This document shows, piece after piece, positions 16,966-25,197 of a stretch of DNA of 64,000 bases. Numbering within the stretch: the stretch's first letter is position 1; each line of letters opens with the position of its first letter. Source of the stretch: Lichenibacterium dinghuense (GTDB taxonomy: Bacteria; Pseudomonadota; Alphaproteobacteria; Rhizobiales; Beijerinckiaceae); the NCBI RefSeq assembly GCF_021730615.1, contig NZ_JAJLMN010000001.1, positions 3,731,501 through 3,795,500 of the forward strand. The letters are read 5' to 3'. A program made the position numbers and the translations under genes. Under the pieces are notes generated by a model. That model saw only the letters and a list, made by a program, of their open reading frames with translations, made no database searches and was not told the origin of the DNA.

Positions 16966-18036
16966 ATGGTCGAGGTCCGATCCCGCCTTCCGGATGAAGC
17001 GGACCCCGTGCCGACCCTGTCCCGCCGATCGATCCTGCTCCTCGCCGCGGGCCTGCCCGTGCTGGCCGGCGCCTGCACGCCGAGCCCGCCCTCGCTGGCC
17101 GGCAGCCTGTCGCGCCGCACCGTCGGGCTCGGGCGGTCGCCGGGCGCCACCGCGCTCGTCGCCTTCGACACCACGCCCTTCCCGTTCCACGGCACCGCGC
17201 CGGGCCGCGACAAGCCCTTCATGGACGTGAACGACGGCGGCCGGCTCGGCCACTCCTCCTCACGCAACGGCGTGCTGTGGGAGGACCAGACCTACGCGGA
17301 CAAGCGCGTTCTGCTGTCGATCCCGAGGGGCTTCGACCCGCGCCGGCCGGCGGCGCTGGTCGTGTTCCTCCACGGCAACGAGGCGCGGCTCGACCGCGAC
17401 GTGCGGGACCGCCAGGGCGTGGTGCGCCAGCTCGACGACTCCGGCATCAACGCCGTCCTGGTCGCGCCGCAGTTCGCCGTGGACGCCAAGGATTCCAGCG
17501 CCGGCCGCTTCTGGCAGCCGGGCGTCTTCGCGCAGTTCCTCCGCGAGGCGGGGCGGCATCTCGCCGAGCTCAACGGCACGCCGGAGGCCGCCTTCGTGTT
17601 CGACGAGGCGCCCGTGATCCTCGTCGGCTATTCGGGCGGGTACCTGCCGGCCGCCGCGGCGCTGCGCTACGGCGGCGCCGGCCGGCGCGTCCGCGGCGTC
17701 GTGCTGCTCGACGCGCTCTACGGCGAGGAGGACACCTTCGCGAACTTCGCCCTGCACCGCGGGCCGGGGTTCTTCGTCAGCCTCTACGGGAAATCCTCGC
17801 GCATTGGCAACGAGGCGCTGAAGCGCCGCCTCGCCGCCGCGGGCGTGCCGATCGGCGACGACAGCCTCCCCGAAGCGATCGGGCCGGGTGCGGTGGTGTT
17901 CGTCGACGCGGGCGACGCCGTGCCCCACGGCGACTTCGTCACGGGCGCGCTCGGTGGCGACCCGCTGGCGGCCGTGCTGGCGCGGCTGCGCGGCTTCCCG
18001 CGCAGCCCGGCGCCGGGGCTGGTGGCGAGCGAGTGA
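16966..18036 (+). CDS. Lipoprotein alpha/beta-hydrolase-like protein
   Basis: A 356-residue predicted lipoprotein. The sequence LSRRSILLLAAGLPVLAGAC contains a twin-arginine pair, a hydrophobic core and a lipobox (LAGAC, Cys37 from the ATG), so it is probably lipid-anchored in the envelope. A nucleophile elbow GYSGG occurs at residues 221-225 (Ser223), and LVVFLHGNEARLD looks like the oxyanion region, both consistent with an alpha/beta hydrolase. A GTG at 17008 would start the protein immediately before the signal peptide and is an equally good start. It follows the polytopic gene by six bases, almost certainly co-transcribed. Substrate unknown. Confidence 0.8.
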   Translation: MVEVRSRLPDEADPVPTLSRRSILLLAAGLPVLAGACTPSPPSLAGSLSRRTVGLGRSPGATALVAFDTTPFPFHGTAPGRDKPFMDVNDGGRLGHSSSRNGVLWEDQTYADKRVLLSIPRGFDPRRPAALVVFLHGNEARLDRDVRDRQGVVRQLDDSGINAVLVAPQFAVDAKDSSAGRFWQPGVFAQFLREAGRHLAELNGTPEAAFVFDEAPVILVGYSGGYLPAAAALRYGGAGRRVRGVVLLDALYGEEDTFANFALHRGPGFFVSLYGKSSRIGNEALKRRLAAAGVPIGDDSLPEAIGPGAVVFVDAGDAVPHGDFVTGALGGDPLAAVLARLRGFPRSPAPGLVASE

Positions 18037-18071
18037 TTGCCGGCGCGGAGCCTCCCGCCTAGCTTCGCCCG

Positions 18072-18689
18072 ATGATCACCCTCTACCACCTCGACCGCTC
18101 GCGTTCCGAGCGCATCGTCTGGCTCTTCGAGGAGCTGGGCCTGCCCTACCGGCTCGAAACCTTCCTGCGTCGCCCGGACCTCTACGGGCCGGAGGAGATG
18201 AGGAACGTCCACCCGCTCGGCCGCGCCCCCGTGATCCGCGACGGCGACACCGTGCTGGCCGAGTCGGGCGCCATCGTCCAATACGTGCTGGCGCGCCACG
18301 GCGATGGACGGCTGGAGGTCGCGCCCGCGGCGCCGAACTTCGCCCGCTACCTCTACTGGCTGCACTACGCCGAGGGCAGCCTGATGCTCCAGCTCCTGCG
18401 CGAATGGTCGGTCGACCGCATGCTGCCCGACGCCGACGGGCATCCCGGCATGGCGCGGCTGCGGGAGGGGACGCGGCAGCACCTCGCCACCGTGGACGAG
18501 GCGCTGCGGGCCTCGCCCTACCTCGCGGGGCCGGACTTCACCGCGGCCGACGTCATGATGGCCTACCCGTTCACGACCTTCCGCCGCGAGATCCGCCCCC
18601 TCGACCTCATGCCCTTCCCGGCGATCGAGGCCTGGGTGCGGCGCCTCGAAGCGCGGCCGGCCTTCCGCAAGGCGACGACGCCGGCCTGA
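18072..18689 (+). CDS. Glutathione S-transferase family protein
   Basis: A 205-residue cytosolic GST. The thioredoxin-like N-terminal domain starts MITLYHLDRSRSERIVWLFE, with the glutathione-contact pattern APVIRDGDTVLAESGAIVQY (cis-Pro before Val, then ES). The C-terminal helical domain includes YLAGPDFTAADVMMAYPF, the conserved N-capping box. The Ser/Arg-rich start resembles bacterial GSTs active on xenobiotics or peroxides, but the reaction is not determinable. It begins 35 bases after the lipoprotein hydrolase and might belong to that transcript, though a functional link is not evident. Confidence 0.93.
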   Translation: MITLYHLDRSRSERIVWLFEELGLPYRLETFLRRPDLYGPEEMRNVHPLGRAPVIRDGDTVLAESGAIVQYVLARHGDGRLEVAPAAPNFARYLYWLHYAEGSLMLQLLREWSVDRMLPDADGHPGMARLREGTRQHLATVDEALRASPYLAGPDFTAADVMMAYPFTTFRREIRPLDLMPFPAIEAWVRRLEARPAFRKATTPA

Positions 18690-18734
18690 ACCGAAACCCC
18701 GACATTTTCGCTGGTGCGACCCGAAATAGAAAGG

Positions 18735-18750
18735 TTAACATATCTTAACA
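18735..18750. promoter_or_regulatory. TTAACA direct repeat, one helical turn apart
   Basis: TTAACA at 18735-18740 and again at 18745-18750, in an AT-rich patch just before the glycosyltransferase start. It resembles the CtrA pattern TTAA-N7-TTAA but with six bases between the TTAA cores, so a CtrA site is only possible. Confidence 0.3.
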
Positions 18751-18769
18751 CGACCGGTGCCTCCGTCCC

Positions 18770-20716
18770 ATGCTGCTCGACGACCGACCCGACGTCGATC
18801 CCTCGTTCAGCCGCCCCCTCGCCGGGGCGCGACGGCTCCGTCCGGGCCGGGTCCACGGCGGCCCGCACCGTCCCTCGCCGGATCCGGGGCCGCTCGACGA
18901 CCTGCCGCCCGAGCTGGCCTTCCTCGTGGCGCAGGGCGTTGCGCCGCCGATCCTGCGCCGGGCCGCGCGGATCGCGGCCGAGATCGGCGTCGCGGGCGAG
19001 GACGCGCTGTTCGGCCTCGGCTTTCCGGACGAGCGCTACGCTCGCCTGCTCGCGCGGCACCTCGGCGCCCCCCACCTCCACCATCCCCCGACGCTGGCCC
19101 GCGAGCACCTCGACGCCGTGGCGGCGGCCGAGGTGGGCTGGGCGCCGTTGGCGCCCCGACCCGGCGAACCCGCACACGTCTTCGCGCCGCGCGGGGCCGC
19201 CCTCCGCCTCCTGCTCGACGAGCACCGCTTCGAGGACGTCGGCACCTACGGCTTCGCCATCACCACCCGCCGCCGCTTCGAGGCCCTGCTGCGCCGCCAC
19301 GGCGGGGAGGATTTCCGGGAACGCATCGCCTCCGGCCTCGCCGGGTGGGACGCGGCGCTGTCGGCGCGCGGCGGCGTCACGCGGCCGCAGAAGGGGGCGG
19401 CTCTGGCCATCGCCGCCGCGCTGTGCGCCGGCCTCGCCGCGGCGCCGGCCCTGACCGGTCTCCTGCTGTTCGCGGCGCTGTTCTCCGTCTTCGCCGCCGC
19501 GGTGGCGCAGCGTCTCGTCGTCGTGGCGGCCGGCCGGGGGGCCGAACGGGACCCGCCGGTGCCGCCGCTGCCGGACCGCGACCTTCCCGTCTACACGCTG
19601 ATCGTGCCGCTGTTCGGCGAGGCCCGCGTGCTGCCCTCCCTCGTGCGCGCCCTCGACGCGATCGACTATCCGGCGGCCAAGCTCGACGTGAAGGTGATGC
19701 TGGAGGAGGGCGACCGCGCCACGGCGGCGGCGGTGGCGCGGCTCGGCCTGCCGCCCCGCTACGACGTCATCGTGCTGCCGGGCGGCCACCCCCGCACCAA
19801 GCCGCGCGCCCTCAACGCCGCGCTGGAATCGGCCCGCGGCGCGCTCGTCGTCGTCTACGACGCCGAGGACCGGCCGCATCCGGGCCAGCTCCGCGCCGCC
19901 GCGGCCCGCTTCGCCTCCGCCCCGGACGACCTCGCCTGCCTGCAGGCCCGGCTGACGGTCGACCACGCCGACGAGACCTGGTTCACGCGGCTCTTCGCCC
20001 TCGACTACGCGGCGCTGTTCCACGCCGTGAAGCCGGGGCTGGCGGCGCTCGGCCTCCCCGTCCCGCTCGGCGGCACCTCCAACCACTTCCGCGCCGCGGC
20101 CCTGCGCCGCGTCGGCGGCTGGGACGCCTGGAACGTGACCGAGGACATCGACCTCGGCTACCGGCTCGCCCGCTTCGGCTTCCGCGTCGGCTCCCTCGAC
20201 TCCGACACGTTCGAGGAGGCGCCCCTGTCGCTCGATCGGTGGCTGCCGCAGCGCAGCCGCTGGCTGAAGGGCTGGATGGTGACGCTGCTGGTCCACGGCC
20301 GCGACCCGCGCCGGCTGTTCCGCGACCTCGGCCCGCGCTCCGGCCTGTCGGTCGCCGTGTCGCTCGTCGCCACCGTGCTGAGCTGCCTCGCCGGTCCGCC
20401 GCTGCTCGCCCTCGTGGCGGTCGAGGGATGGTGCGGCATCCTGTTCCGCGCCGACACCCCGCTGTGGTGGCTGTTCGTGGCCGCGAGCGCGGCCCTGCTG
20501 GCCGGCGGCGGCGCCGCGGCGCTGTGGCCCGCCGCGCTCGGGGCGTGGCGCATGGGGCGCTTCGGCCTGGCGGGCTGGCTGTCGACGCTGCCCTTCTACC
20601 TGCTGCTCGTGTCGGCCGCGTCCTGGCGCGCCGCCGTCGAGCTGTGGTGGGATCCGCAGCGCTGGAACAAGACCGAGCACGGCCTGGCGCGCGCCCGCGC
20701 GCAAGCCCCGCACTGA
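18770..20716 (+). CDS. Processive-type family 2 glycosyltransferase, BcsA-like, with N-terminal extension
   Basis: A 648-residue membrane glycosyltransferase. Residues about 45-200 form an extension resembling the MshEN/GspE N-terminal domain (FGLGFPDERYARLLARHLGAP), followed by two membrane segments at about 207-250. The catalytic domain carries YDAED at 363-367, TED at 457-459 and QRSRW at 494-498, the D, TED, Q..RW signature of synthases that extend beta-linked polysaccharides. Three further membrane segments end the protein. No partner synthase or export gene is adjacent, so the polymer is unknown. The start ATG has a weak ribosome-binding site. MshEN domains can bind cyclic-di-GMP, but binding here is only a hypothesis. 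Confidence 0.86.
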   Translation: MLLDDRPDVDPSFSRPLAGARRLRPGRVHGGPHRPSPDPGPLDDLPPELAFLVAQGVAPPILRRAARIAAEIGVAGEDALFGLGFPDERYARLLARHLGAPHLHHPPTLAREHLDAVAAAEVGWAPLAPRPGEPAHVFAPRGAALRLLLDEHRFEDVGTYGFAITTRRRFEALLRRHGGEDFRERIASGLAGWDAALSARGGVTRPQKGAALAIAAALCAGLAAAPALTGLLLFAALFSVFAAAVAQRLVVVAAGRGAERDPPVPPLPDRDLPVYTLIVPLFGEARVLPSLVRALDAIDYPAAKLDVKVMLEEGDRATAAAVARLGLPPRYDVIVLPGGHPRTKPRALNAALESARGALVVVYDAEDRPHPGQLRAAAARFASAPDDLACLQARLTVDHADETWFTRLFALDYAALFHAVKPGLAALGLPVPLGGTSNHFRAAALRRVGGWDAWNVTEDIDLGYRLARFGFRVGSLDSDTFEEAPLSLDRWLPQRSRWLKGWMVTLLVHGRDPRRLFRDLGPRSGLSVAVSLVATVLSCLAGPPLLALVAVEGWCGILFRADTPLWWLFVAASAALLAGGGAAALWPAALGAWRMGRFGLAGWLSTLPFYLLLVSAASWRAAVELWWDPQRWNKTEHGLARARAQAPH

Positions 20717-20905
20717 CGCTGCACCGCGGCGGCCGGGCGCGAGGCCGCGCCCCGCATGGCTGTCGCGCGGACCGCGCGGCCGAACTTCGGCAGGTGCGTC
20801 CCGTTGGAAAGGCTCGACGGCGCCGAAGACGAACCGAACAGCCCGACGAGATCCGTCCCGGAGGCTCGCGGGCGCGGCGCCGCCGCAACGCCGAAAGAAC
20901 GATCC

Positions 20906-21166
20906 ATGATCAAGACAGACTTCCGCCCGGCCGTCCTCGCGGCCCTGGCCCTCGCGGTGGGCCTCGCCGTTTCGCCGGCCTTCGCCGAGACCAGCTTCCT
21001 CGTGCCGGCCGGCGCGCAGGTCGAGGCCGGCCGGACCGCCGTCGAGGCCGGGCCGACCGCCGTGCCGCCGAACGCCTTCGGCCACTTCACCTGCGGCTAC
21101 AACGAGCTGCACACCTGCCTCGAGCGCGAGACCTGCGGCGGCACGCACTATCGTCCCGACTTCTGA
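20906..21166 (+). CDS. Small secreted cysteine-containing protein
   Basis: An 86-residue predicted secreted protein of no recognised family. The signal peptide covers about residues 1-26, ending at SPAFA before ETSFLVPAGA. The mature part is about 60 residues, with a near-duplicated RTAVEAG/PTAVPPN stretch and three cysteines in CGYNELHTCLERETCGG. An odd number of cysteines leaves one free or intermolecular. The ATG at 20906 is chosen because it begins the signal peptide; the frame extends upstream without a coding look. A strong terminator follows, so it is probably a monocistronic unit. Confidence 0.7.
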   Translation: MIKTDFRPAVLAALALAVGLAVSPAFAETSFLVPAGAQVEAGRTAVEAGPTAVPPNAFGHFTCGYNELHTCLERETCGGTHYRPDF

Positions 21167-21188
21167 AGTCGACGTCCGGTCGTATCGG

Positions 21189-21216
21189 GGCCCGCGGTGA
21201 GGAACCGCGGGCCTTC
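21189..21216 (+). terminator. Rho-independent-like terminator
   Basis: GGCCCGCGGT at 21189-21198 pairs perfectly with ACCGCGGGCC at 21204-21213 across GAGGA, followed by a short TTCC. It lies 23 bases after the small secreted protein gene. The U-tract is weak. Confidence 0.6.
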
Positions 21217-21259
21217 CGCGCGTTAGAAGGGCGTTGCCATCCGCGGCGAAGGCGGGACC

Positions 21260-22264
21260 ATGCCCAACCAGCGCTCCGCCCCCGACGATCCCGAGCCGAG
21301 GCGCGCCGCCCCGCGCCCGCGGCGCGGCCCCGAGCCCGCCCCGGCGGCCGATCAGCTCGAGCTCGAGTTCGTGCGCTTCGGCCCGCGCGACCGGGCGCTC
21401 GATCTCCGGGTCGACCTCGGCGCCGACACGATCTGGGCCACACAGGCCCAGATGGCGGAGATGTTCGGCGTCGGCGCCGCGGCCGTGTCCAAGGAGCTGG
21501 CGACGCTGAGGGCCGAGGGCGGCCTCGGCGCGGTCCGCCCCGGCAGCGCCGGCGCGGGCGAACTCTACGACATCGACGCCATCCTGTGCGTCGGCTACCG
21601 GGTCAGCTCCGCCAAGGCCGCCACGTTCCGCCGCTGGGCCAGCCAGACGCTGCGCGCCTCCGCGGTCGACGGATACGCGCTGAACGAGGCGCGGCTGCGC
21701 GACGATCCCGCGGCGGGCGACCGGCTGGCGTCGCGGCTGCGCGCCATCCGGGCCGGCGAGACCAACATCTACGAGACGGTGCGGGCCTTCTTCCGGCAGG
21801 CCGCGCAGGACCACGACGAGGACGACCCCGCGGCGAAGCGCTTTTCAGCGCTGCTGCGGGACAAGTTCGTCTACGCCATCACCGGGCGCACGCCCTCCGA
21901 GGTGATCCTGGCGCGGGCCGACCACGACGCGCCCAACATGGGCCTGACGCGGCTGGCGGGCGACGCGCCCAGCGTCGACGAGGCCCGCATCGCGTCGAAC
22001 TACCTCGACGGCGACGAGATCTACGCCCTGCACGTGCTGTGCGAACAGTTCCTGCTCTACGTCCAGGGGCAGGCGGCGCGGGGGCGGGCCATGACTATGC
22101 GGGAACTCGCCGGCAAGCTCGACGACCTCCTGCGGCTCGACGATTATCCCGTGCTGCCCGGCCACAAGGACGTCCACCGCGACCGCGCCGTGCGGCACGC
22201 CGGCGCCGAATACGCCCGCTTCGTGCTGCGCGCCGCCCCGAAGCCGCGCCTCGGCCGCCGGTGA
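21260..22264 (+). CDS. RhuM-family protein (virulence RhuM-like)
   Basis: A 334-residue protein of the RhuM family, first noted in Salmonella pathogenicity island 3 and often found in accessory regions. Diagnostic segments are TIWATQAQMAEMFGVGAAAV (a winged-helix-like N-terminal domain), SAKAATFRRWASQTLR, and the C-terminal block KFVYAITGRTPSEVI with ADHDAPNMGLT. The N-terminal 30 residues are Pro/Arg-rich and probably disordered. Family members are sometimes next to toxin or restriction genes, but here the neighbours are a small secreted protein and mucR, so it stands alone. Biochemical function is unknown for the family; DNA binding through the N-terminal domain is plausible. Confidence 0.87.
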   Translation: MPNQRSAPDDPEPRRAAPRPRRGPEPAPAADQLELEFVRFGPRDRALDLRVDLGADTIWATQAQMAEMFGVGAAAVSKELATLRAEGGLGAVRPGSAGAGELYDIDAILCVGYRVSSAKAATFRRWASQTLRASAVDGYALNEARLRDDPAAGDRLASRLRAIRAGETNIYETVRAFFRQAAQDHDEDDPAAKRFSALLRDKFVYAITGRTPSEVILARADHDAPNMGLTRLAGDAPSVDEARIASNYLDGDEIYALHVLCEQFLLYVQGQAARGRAMTMRELAGKLDDLLRLDDYPVLPGHKDVHRDRAVRHAGAEYARFVLRAAPKPRLGRR

Positions 22265-22358
22265 TGGACGGCGGCCCGCCGTTGGGCCGCGCCGCGGGTC
22301 GAGCCCGGACGGGGCTTCGCCGGTGGCCCCCGGCGAGGCCGCCGGCGGGAGCGAGGCG

Positions 22359-22928
22359 TCAGGCGGTCGCCTTAGCGCGGCCGCGGCGGGGCTTCTTGGC
22401 CGGCTCCTCCGCCGGTGCGGGCTCTTCGGCCTTGACGGGCTCGGGCTCCGGCTCGGCGGCGGGTTCCGGCTCCGGGATGTCGAGCTCGGGCTCGGGCTCC
22501 GGCATCTCCAGGGCGGGCGTGCCGGCCTTGCGGCCGAGGCCCATGGTCTTGGCGAGGTTGGAGCGCGCGTCCGCGTAGGCGGGCGCCACCATCGGATAGT
22601 CTTTGCCCAGGCCCCACTTGTCCCGATACTCCTGCGGCGACAGGCCGTGCTCGGAATGGAGATGGCGCTTCAGCGACTTGAAACGCTTCCCGTCCTCGAG
22701 GCAGACGATATAGTCGTTGGTCACGGATTTCTTGACGGGAACCTTGGGTTGCGGAGGCTCCTTCACGGCCTCCGGCTTGGGGCCGTGAAGGATGCTTCCG
22801 AGCGACTCGTGGACCGATTGGAGGAGCGCCGGCAACTCGCCGACCGGGACGGAGTTGTTCCGCACATAGGCCGAGACGATTTCAGCCGCCATCTCGACGA
22901 CGTTCAGATCTGGTGCATCATCGGACAT
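22359..22928 (-). CDS. mucR: MucR/Ros family zinc-finger transcriptional regulator with extended tail
   Basis: A 189-residue regulator of the MucR/Ros family, DNA-binding proteins that silence exopolysaccharide, motility and virulence genes in alphaproteobacteria. The zinc-finger region is IVCLEDGKRFKSLKRHLHSE, with Cys76, His89 and His94 as candidate ligands, followed by GLSPQEYRDKWGL. The N-terminal helix matches the oligomerisation domain of the family. Unusually, after residue 142 there is a Glu/Pro repeat tail (EPEPELDIPEPEP) ending in basic KKPRRGRAK, about 45 residues more than standard MucR. ATG 22926-22928 is preferred over GTG at 22940 because AGGAG would directly abut the GTG. Confidence 0.93.
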   Translation of the reverse strand: MSDDAPDLNVVEMAAEIVSAYVRNNSVPVGELPALLQSVHESLGSILHGPKPEAVKEPPQPKVPVKKSVTNDYIVCLEDGKRFKSLKRHLHSEHGLSPQEYRDKWGLGKDYPMVAPAYADARSNLAKTMGLGRKAGTPALEMPEPEPELDIPEPEPAAEPEPEPVKAEEPAPAEEPAKKPRRGRAKATA

Positions 22929-23270
22929 AGACTTGCTCACTCCTCGCCTTTCTTTGGAGGTAGAGCGGTTTCTTCAGCAAGGCAAGACATGTCGAGCGTC
23001 GCGAGCCGTGCGGGAAGAAAAAAATGGTGGAAGTGGCCGCCCTGCGCCGCCGCGGGATGATGTTCGCACTGGAACTGCATGCGTTCGACCCTTGAAGATC
23101 GGCGGAGCGCCGCATCGTCGGCCGGACAACAGTATCGGCGCGGCGCTGTCCCGCCCGGCGTCGGCCGAATCACGCGGGCCGTCGCTTCCGCCCGGCCGTG
23201 CTGCTTTCGATCGCTTCGCCGCCGGGGGCTGGTATATGGGGCTGGGCGGGAAACAGGGGCGGAACGGCGA
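22929..23270. other. 342-bp divergent intergenic region, mucR and protease
   Basis: This region must hold the promoters of mucR and of the secreted protease. An A-rich patch (GGGAAGAAAAAAATGG, near 23020-23035) is about 95 bases before mucR and is the type of AT-rich DNA bound by MucR, so autoregulation is plausible. No clear operator, RNA or small gene was seen. Confidence 0.4.
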
Positions 23271-24029
23271 TTGAACACGAAGGACGGACTCGGGCCGGTG
23301 CGCCTCGCGGCCGCGCTGGCGGGCTTGGCCCTGTCCGGCGGACCCTCGTCCGCCTCGCCCGCCCCGGCGCTCCCCGCGGAGCACCACGCCACGGTGGACG
23401 CCGACAGCTATCCCTGGTCGGCCGTCGGCAAGCTGTTCAACTCCATCGGCGGCGCCTGCACGGCCGCCGCCATCGCGCCCGACAAGGTGCTGACCGCCGC
23501 CCACTGCCTCTATGCCTTCCGGACCCACCGCTTCCTGCAGCCGGAGTCCATCCACTTCCTGCTCGGCTACGCGCGGGGCGACTACCGCATCCACGCCCGC
23601 GTCGCCTCCTTCGCGGTGGGGCCGGGCTACGACCCGGCGGACGAGACCCGCACGGCCGCGCGCGACTGGGCCGTGCTGACCCTGGCGGAGCCGCTGCCGG
23701 CCTCCGTGCGGCCGATCGCGCTCGCGGCGGCCGTGCCCGCGCCCGGCACCGCCATCGAGATCGGCGGCTTCGCCCAGGACCGGGCCTATCTGATGACGGC
23801 CGACACCCACTGCCGCCTGCTGGGCCCTTCGGCGGGCACGCCCGTGCTGGCCCACGACTGCGTGATCGCGCACGGCGACAGCGGCGCGCCCCTGCTGGTG
23901 CCGGCCGGCGACGGCGCCGTGCAGGCCTTCGCCGTGACGGTGGGGTTCTGGACGGTCGGCGGCAAGCAGGTCAGCATCGCGGCCCCGGTGACGGCCTCCA
24001 CCCTGGCGACCGCCGAAGCGCGGCGGTGA
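23271..24029 (+). CDS. Secreted trypsin-like serine protease
   Basis: A 252-residue S1-family protease precursor. From TTG 23271, a short positively charged stretch and hydrophobic segment (PVRLAAALAGLALSGG) form a signal peptide. The catalytic triad is His78 in VLTAAHC, Asp132 in ARDWAVLTL and Ser204 in GDSGAPLL. Cysteines at 63 and 79 and at 181 and 197 are placed to form the usual disulfides. GGGGCGGAA before the TTG supports this start; an upstream extension of 64 residues is unlikely. No zymogen-type propeptide is evident. It is transcribed away from mucR, and MucR control is a reasonable hypothesis. Confidence 0.88.
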   Translation: MNTKDGLGPVRLAAALAGLALSGGPSSASPAPALPAEHHATVDADSYPWSAVGKLFNSIGGACTAAAIAPDKVLTAAHCLYAFRTHRFLQPESIHFLLGYARGDYRIHARVASFAVGPGYDPADETRTAARDWAVLTLAEPLPASVRPIALAAAVPAPGTAIEIGGFAQDRAYLMTADTHCRLLGPSAGTPVLAHDCVIAHGDSGAPLLVPAGDGAVQAFAVTVGFWTVGGKQVSIAAPVTASTLATAEARR

Positions 24030-24120
24030 GGGCGGGGCCGGACAACAACCTGTCGACGCCTTTCCGCGGCGGTGGCATCCTGTCGGCGCGACACAGGCGC
24101 GCGATGCGAGACACGGCCCG

Positions 24121-25197
24121 ATGAGCGACGCGGACACCCGCCCGAAGCACGACGTCGTGGCGCGGCGCGAAGGCGCGCTGGGCCACCTGACGCTGAACCG
24201 CCCCGCCGCCTACAACGCGCTGACGATCGACATGGTGCGGACCGTGGACGCCGCGCTCGACCTTTGGGAGCACGATCCGCAGGTCGCGGTGCTGCTGCTC
24301 GACGGGGCCGGCGACAAGGCCTTCTGCGCCGGCGGCGACATCCGCGCCCTTTACGAGGCGGCCCGCGCCGGGCTGCGCGGCCCGATCGCGGAGTTCTTTC
24401 GCCTCGAATACCGCCTCAACGCCCGCATCGCCCGCTTCCCGAAGCCGATCGTCACCGTGATGCACGGCATGACCATGGGCGGCGGCATCGGGCTCGGCGC
24501 CCACGCGTCGCACCGGGTCGTCACCGAGCGCTCGACCCTCGCCATGCCGGAGGTGCGGATCGGCTTCGCCCCCGACGTCGGCGGCACCCATCTGCTGGCC
24601 CGCGCGCCGGGCGAACTCGGCCTCCATCTGGCCCTCACGGGCGGCCGGCTCGGGCCCGCGGACGCGCTGATCTGCGGGCTCGCCGACGCCCATGTGCCGA
24701 GCGAGCGCCTGCACGAGATCCGCCTCGCCCTGGCGCGGTGCCGCACCGCCGCCGACGTCGAGGCCGCCCTCCGCGAGGTCGCGACCGCGCCCGCGCCGGG
24801 CCCCCTCGCCGCCGCGCGGGGCTGGATCGACCGCTGCTACGGGTTCGACGCGGTCGAGGACATCGTCGACGCGCTCGAAGCCGCGCCCGAACCCGACGCC
24901 CGCGCCGCCGCGGCCGAGATCGCCGGCAACGCGCCCACCTCGCTCAAGGTGACCCTGCAGGCCCTGCGCGACGCCCGCCTGCTCGACCTCGAGGACTGCC
25001 TCGACCGCGAGTTCCGCGTGTCGCTCGCCATCACGGCGCGGCCGGACTTCGTCGAAGGCGTGCGCGCCGCCGTGGTGGACAAGGACCGGGCGCCCCGGTG
25101 GCGGCCGGTGCGGCTGTCCGACGTCGGCCGCCGCGACGTGCTGCGCCACTTCGAGCCGGTCGCGGGCGGTGAACTCGGGTTGGGGACGGGCGCATGA
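24121..25197 (+). CDS. 3-hydroxyisobutyryl-CoA hydrolase-like (enoyl-CoA hydratase/isomerase family)
   Basis: A 358-residue crotonase-fold enzyme. The oxyanion-hole segments are FCAGGDIRALYE and GMTMGGGIGLGAH, and the acid segment is MPEVRIGFAPDVGGTHLLA. The length and the C-terminal half (LDLEDCLDREFRVSLAITAR, DFVEGVRAAVVDKDRAPRW) match 3-hydroxyisobutyryl-CoA hydrolases of valine catabolism rather than the 260-residue hydratases. The next step of that route, 3-hydroxyisobutyrate dehydrogenase, is encoded about 4 kb away (28986). The stop overlaps the following GNAT gene by four bases, so the two are coupled. A general enoyl-CoA hydratase role is the alternative. Confidence 0.88.
   Translation: MSDADTRPKHDVVARREGALGHLTLNRPAAYNALTIDMVRTVDAALDLWEHDPQVAVLLLDGAGDKAFCAGGDIRALYEAARAGLRGPIAEFFRLEYRLNARIARFPKPIVTVMHGMTMGGGIGLGAHASHRVVTERSTLAMPEVRIGFAPDVGGTHLLARAPGELGLHLALTGGRLGPADALICGLADAHVPSERLHEIRLALARCRTAADVEAALREVATAPAPGPLAAARGWIDRCYGFDAVEDIVDALEAAPEPDARAAAAEIAGNAPTSLKVTLQALRDARLLDLEDCLDREFRVSLAITARPDFVEGVRAAVVDKDRAPRWRPVRLSDVGRRDVLRHFEPVAGGELGLGTGA

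Noticed and set aside
18563-21814. Minus-strand open frame of 1083 codons opposite the glycosyltransferase
   Set aside because: It lies antisense to a gene with clear catalytic motifs and has Arg/Gly-rich composition without domains.
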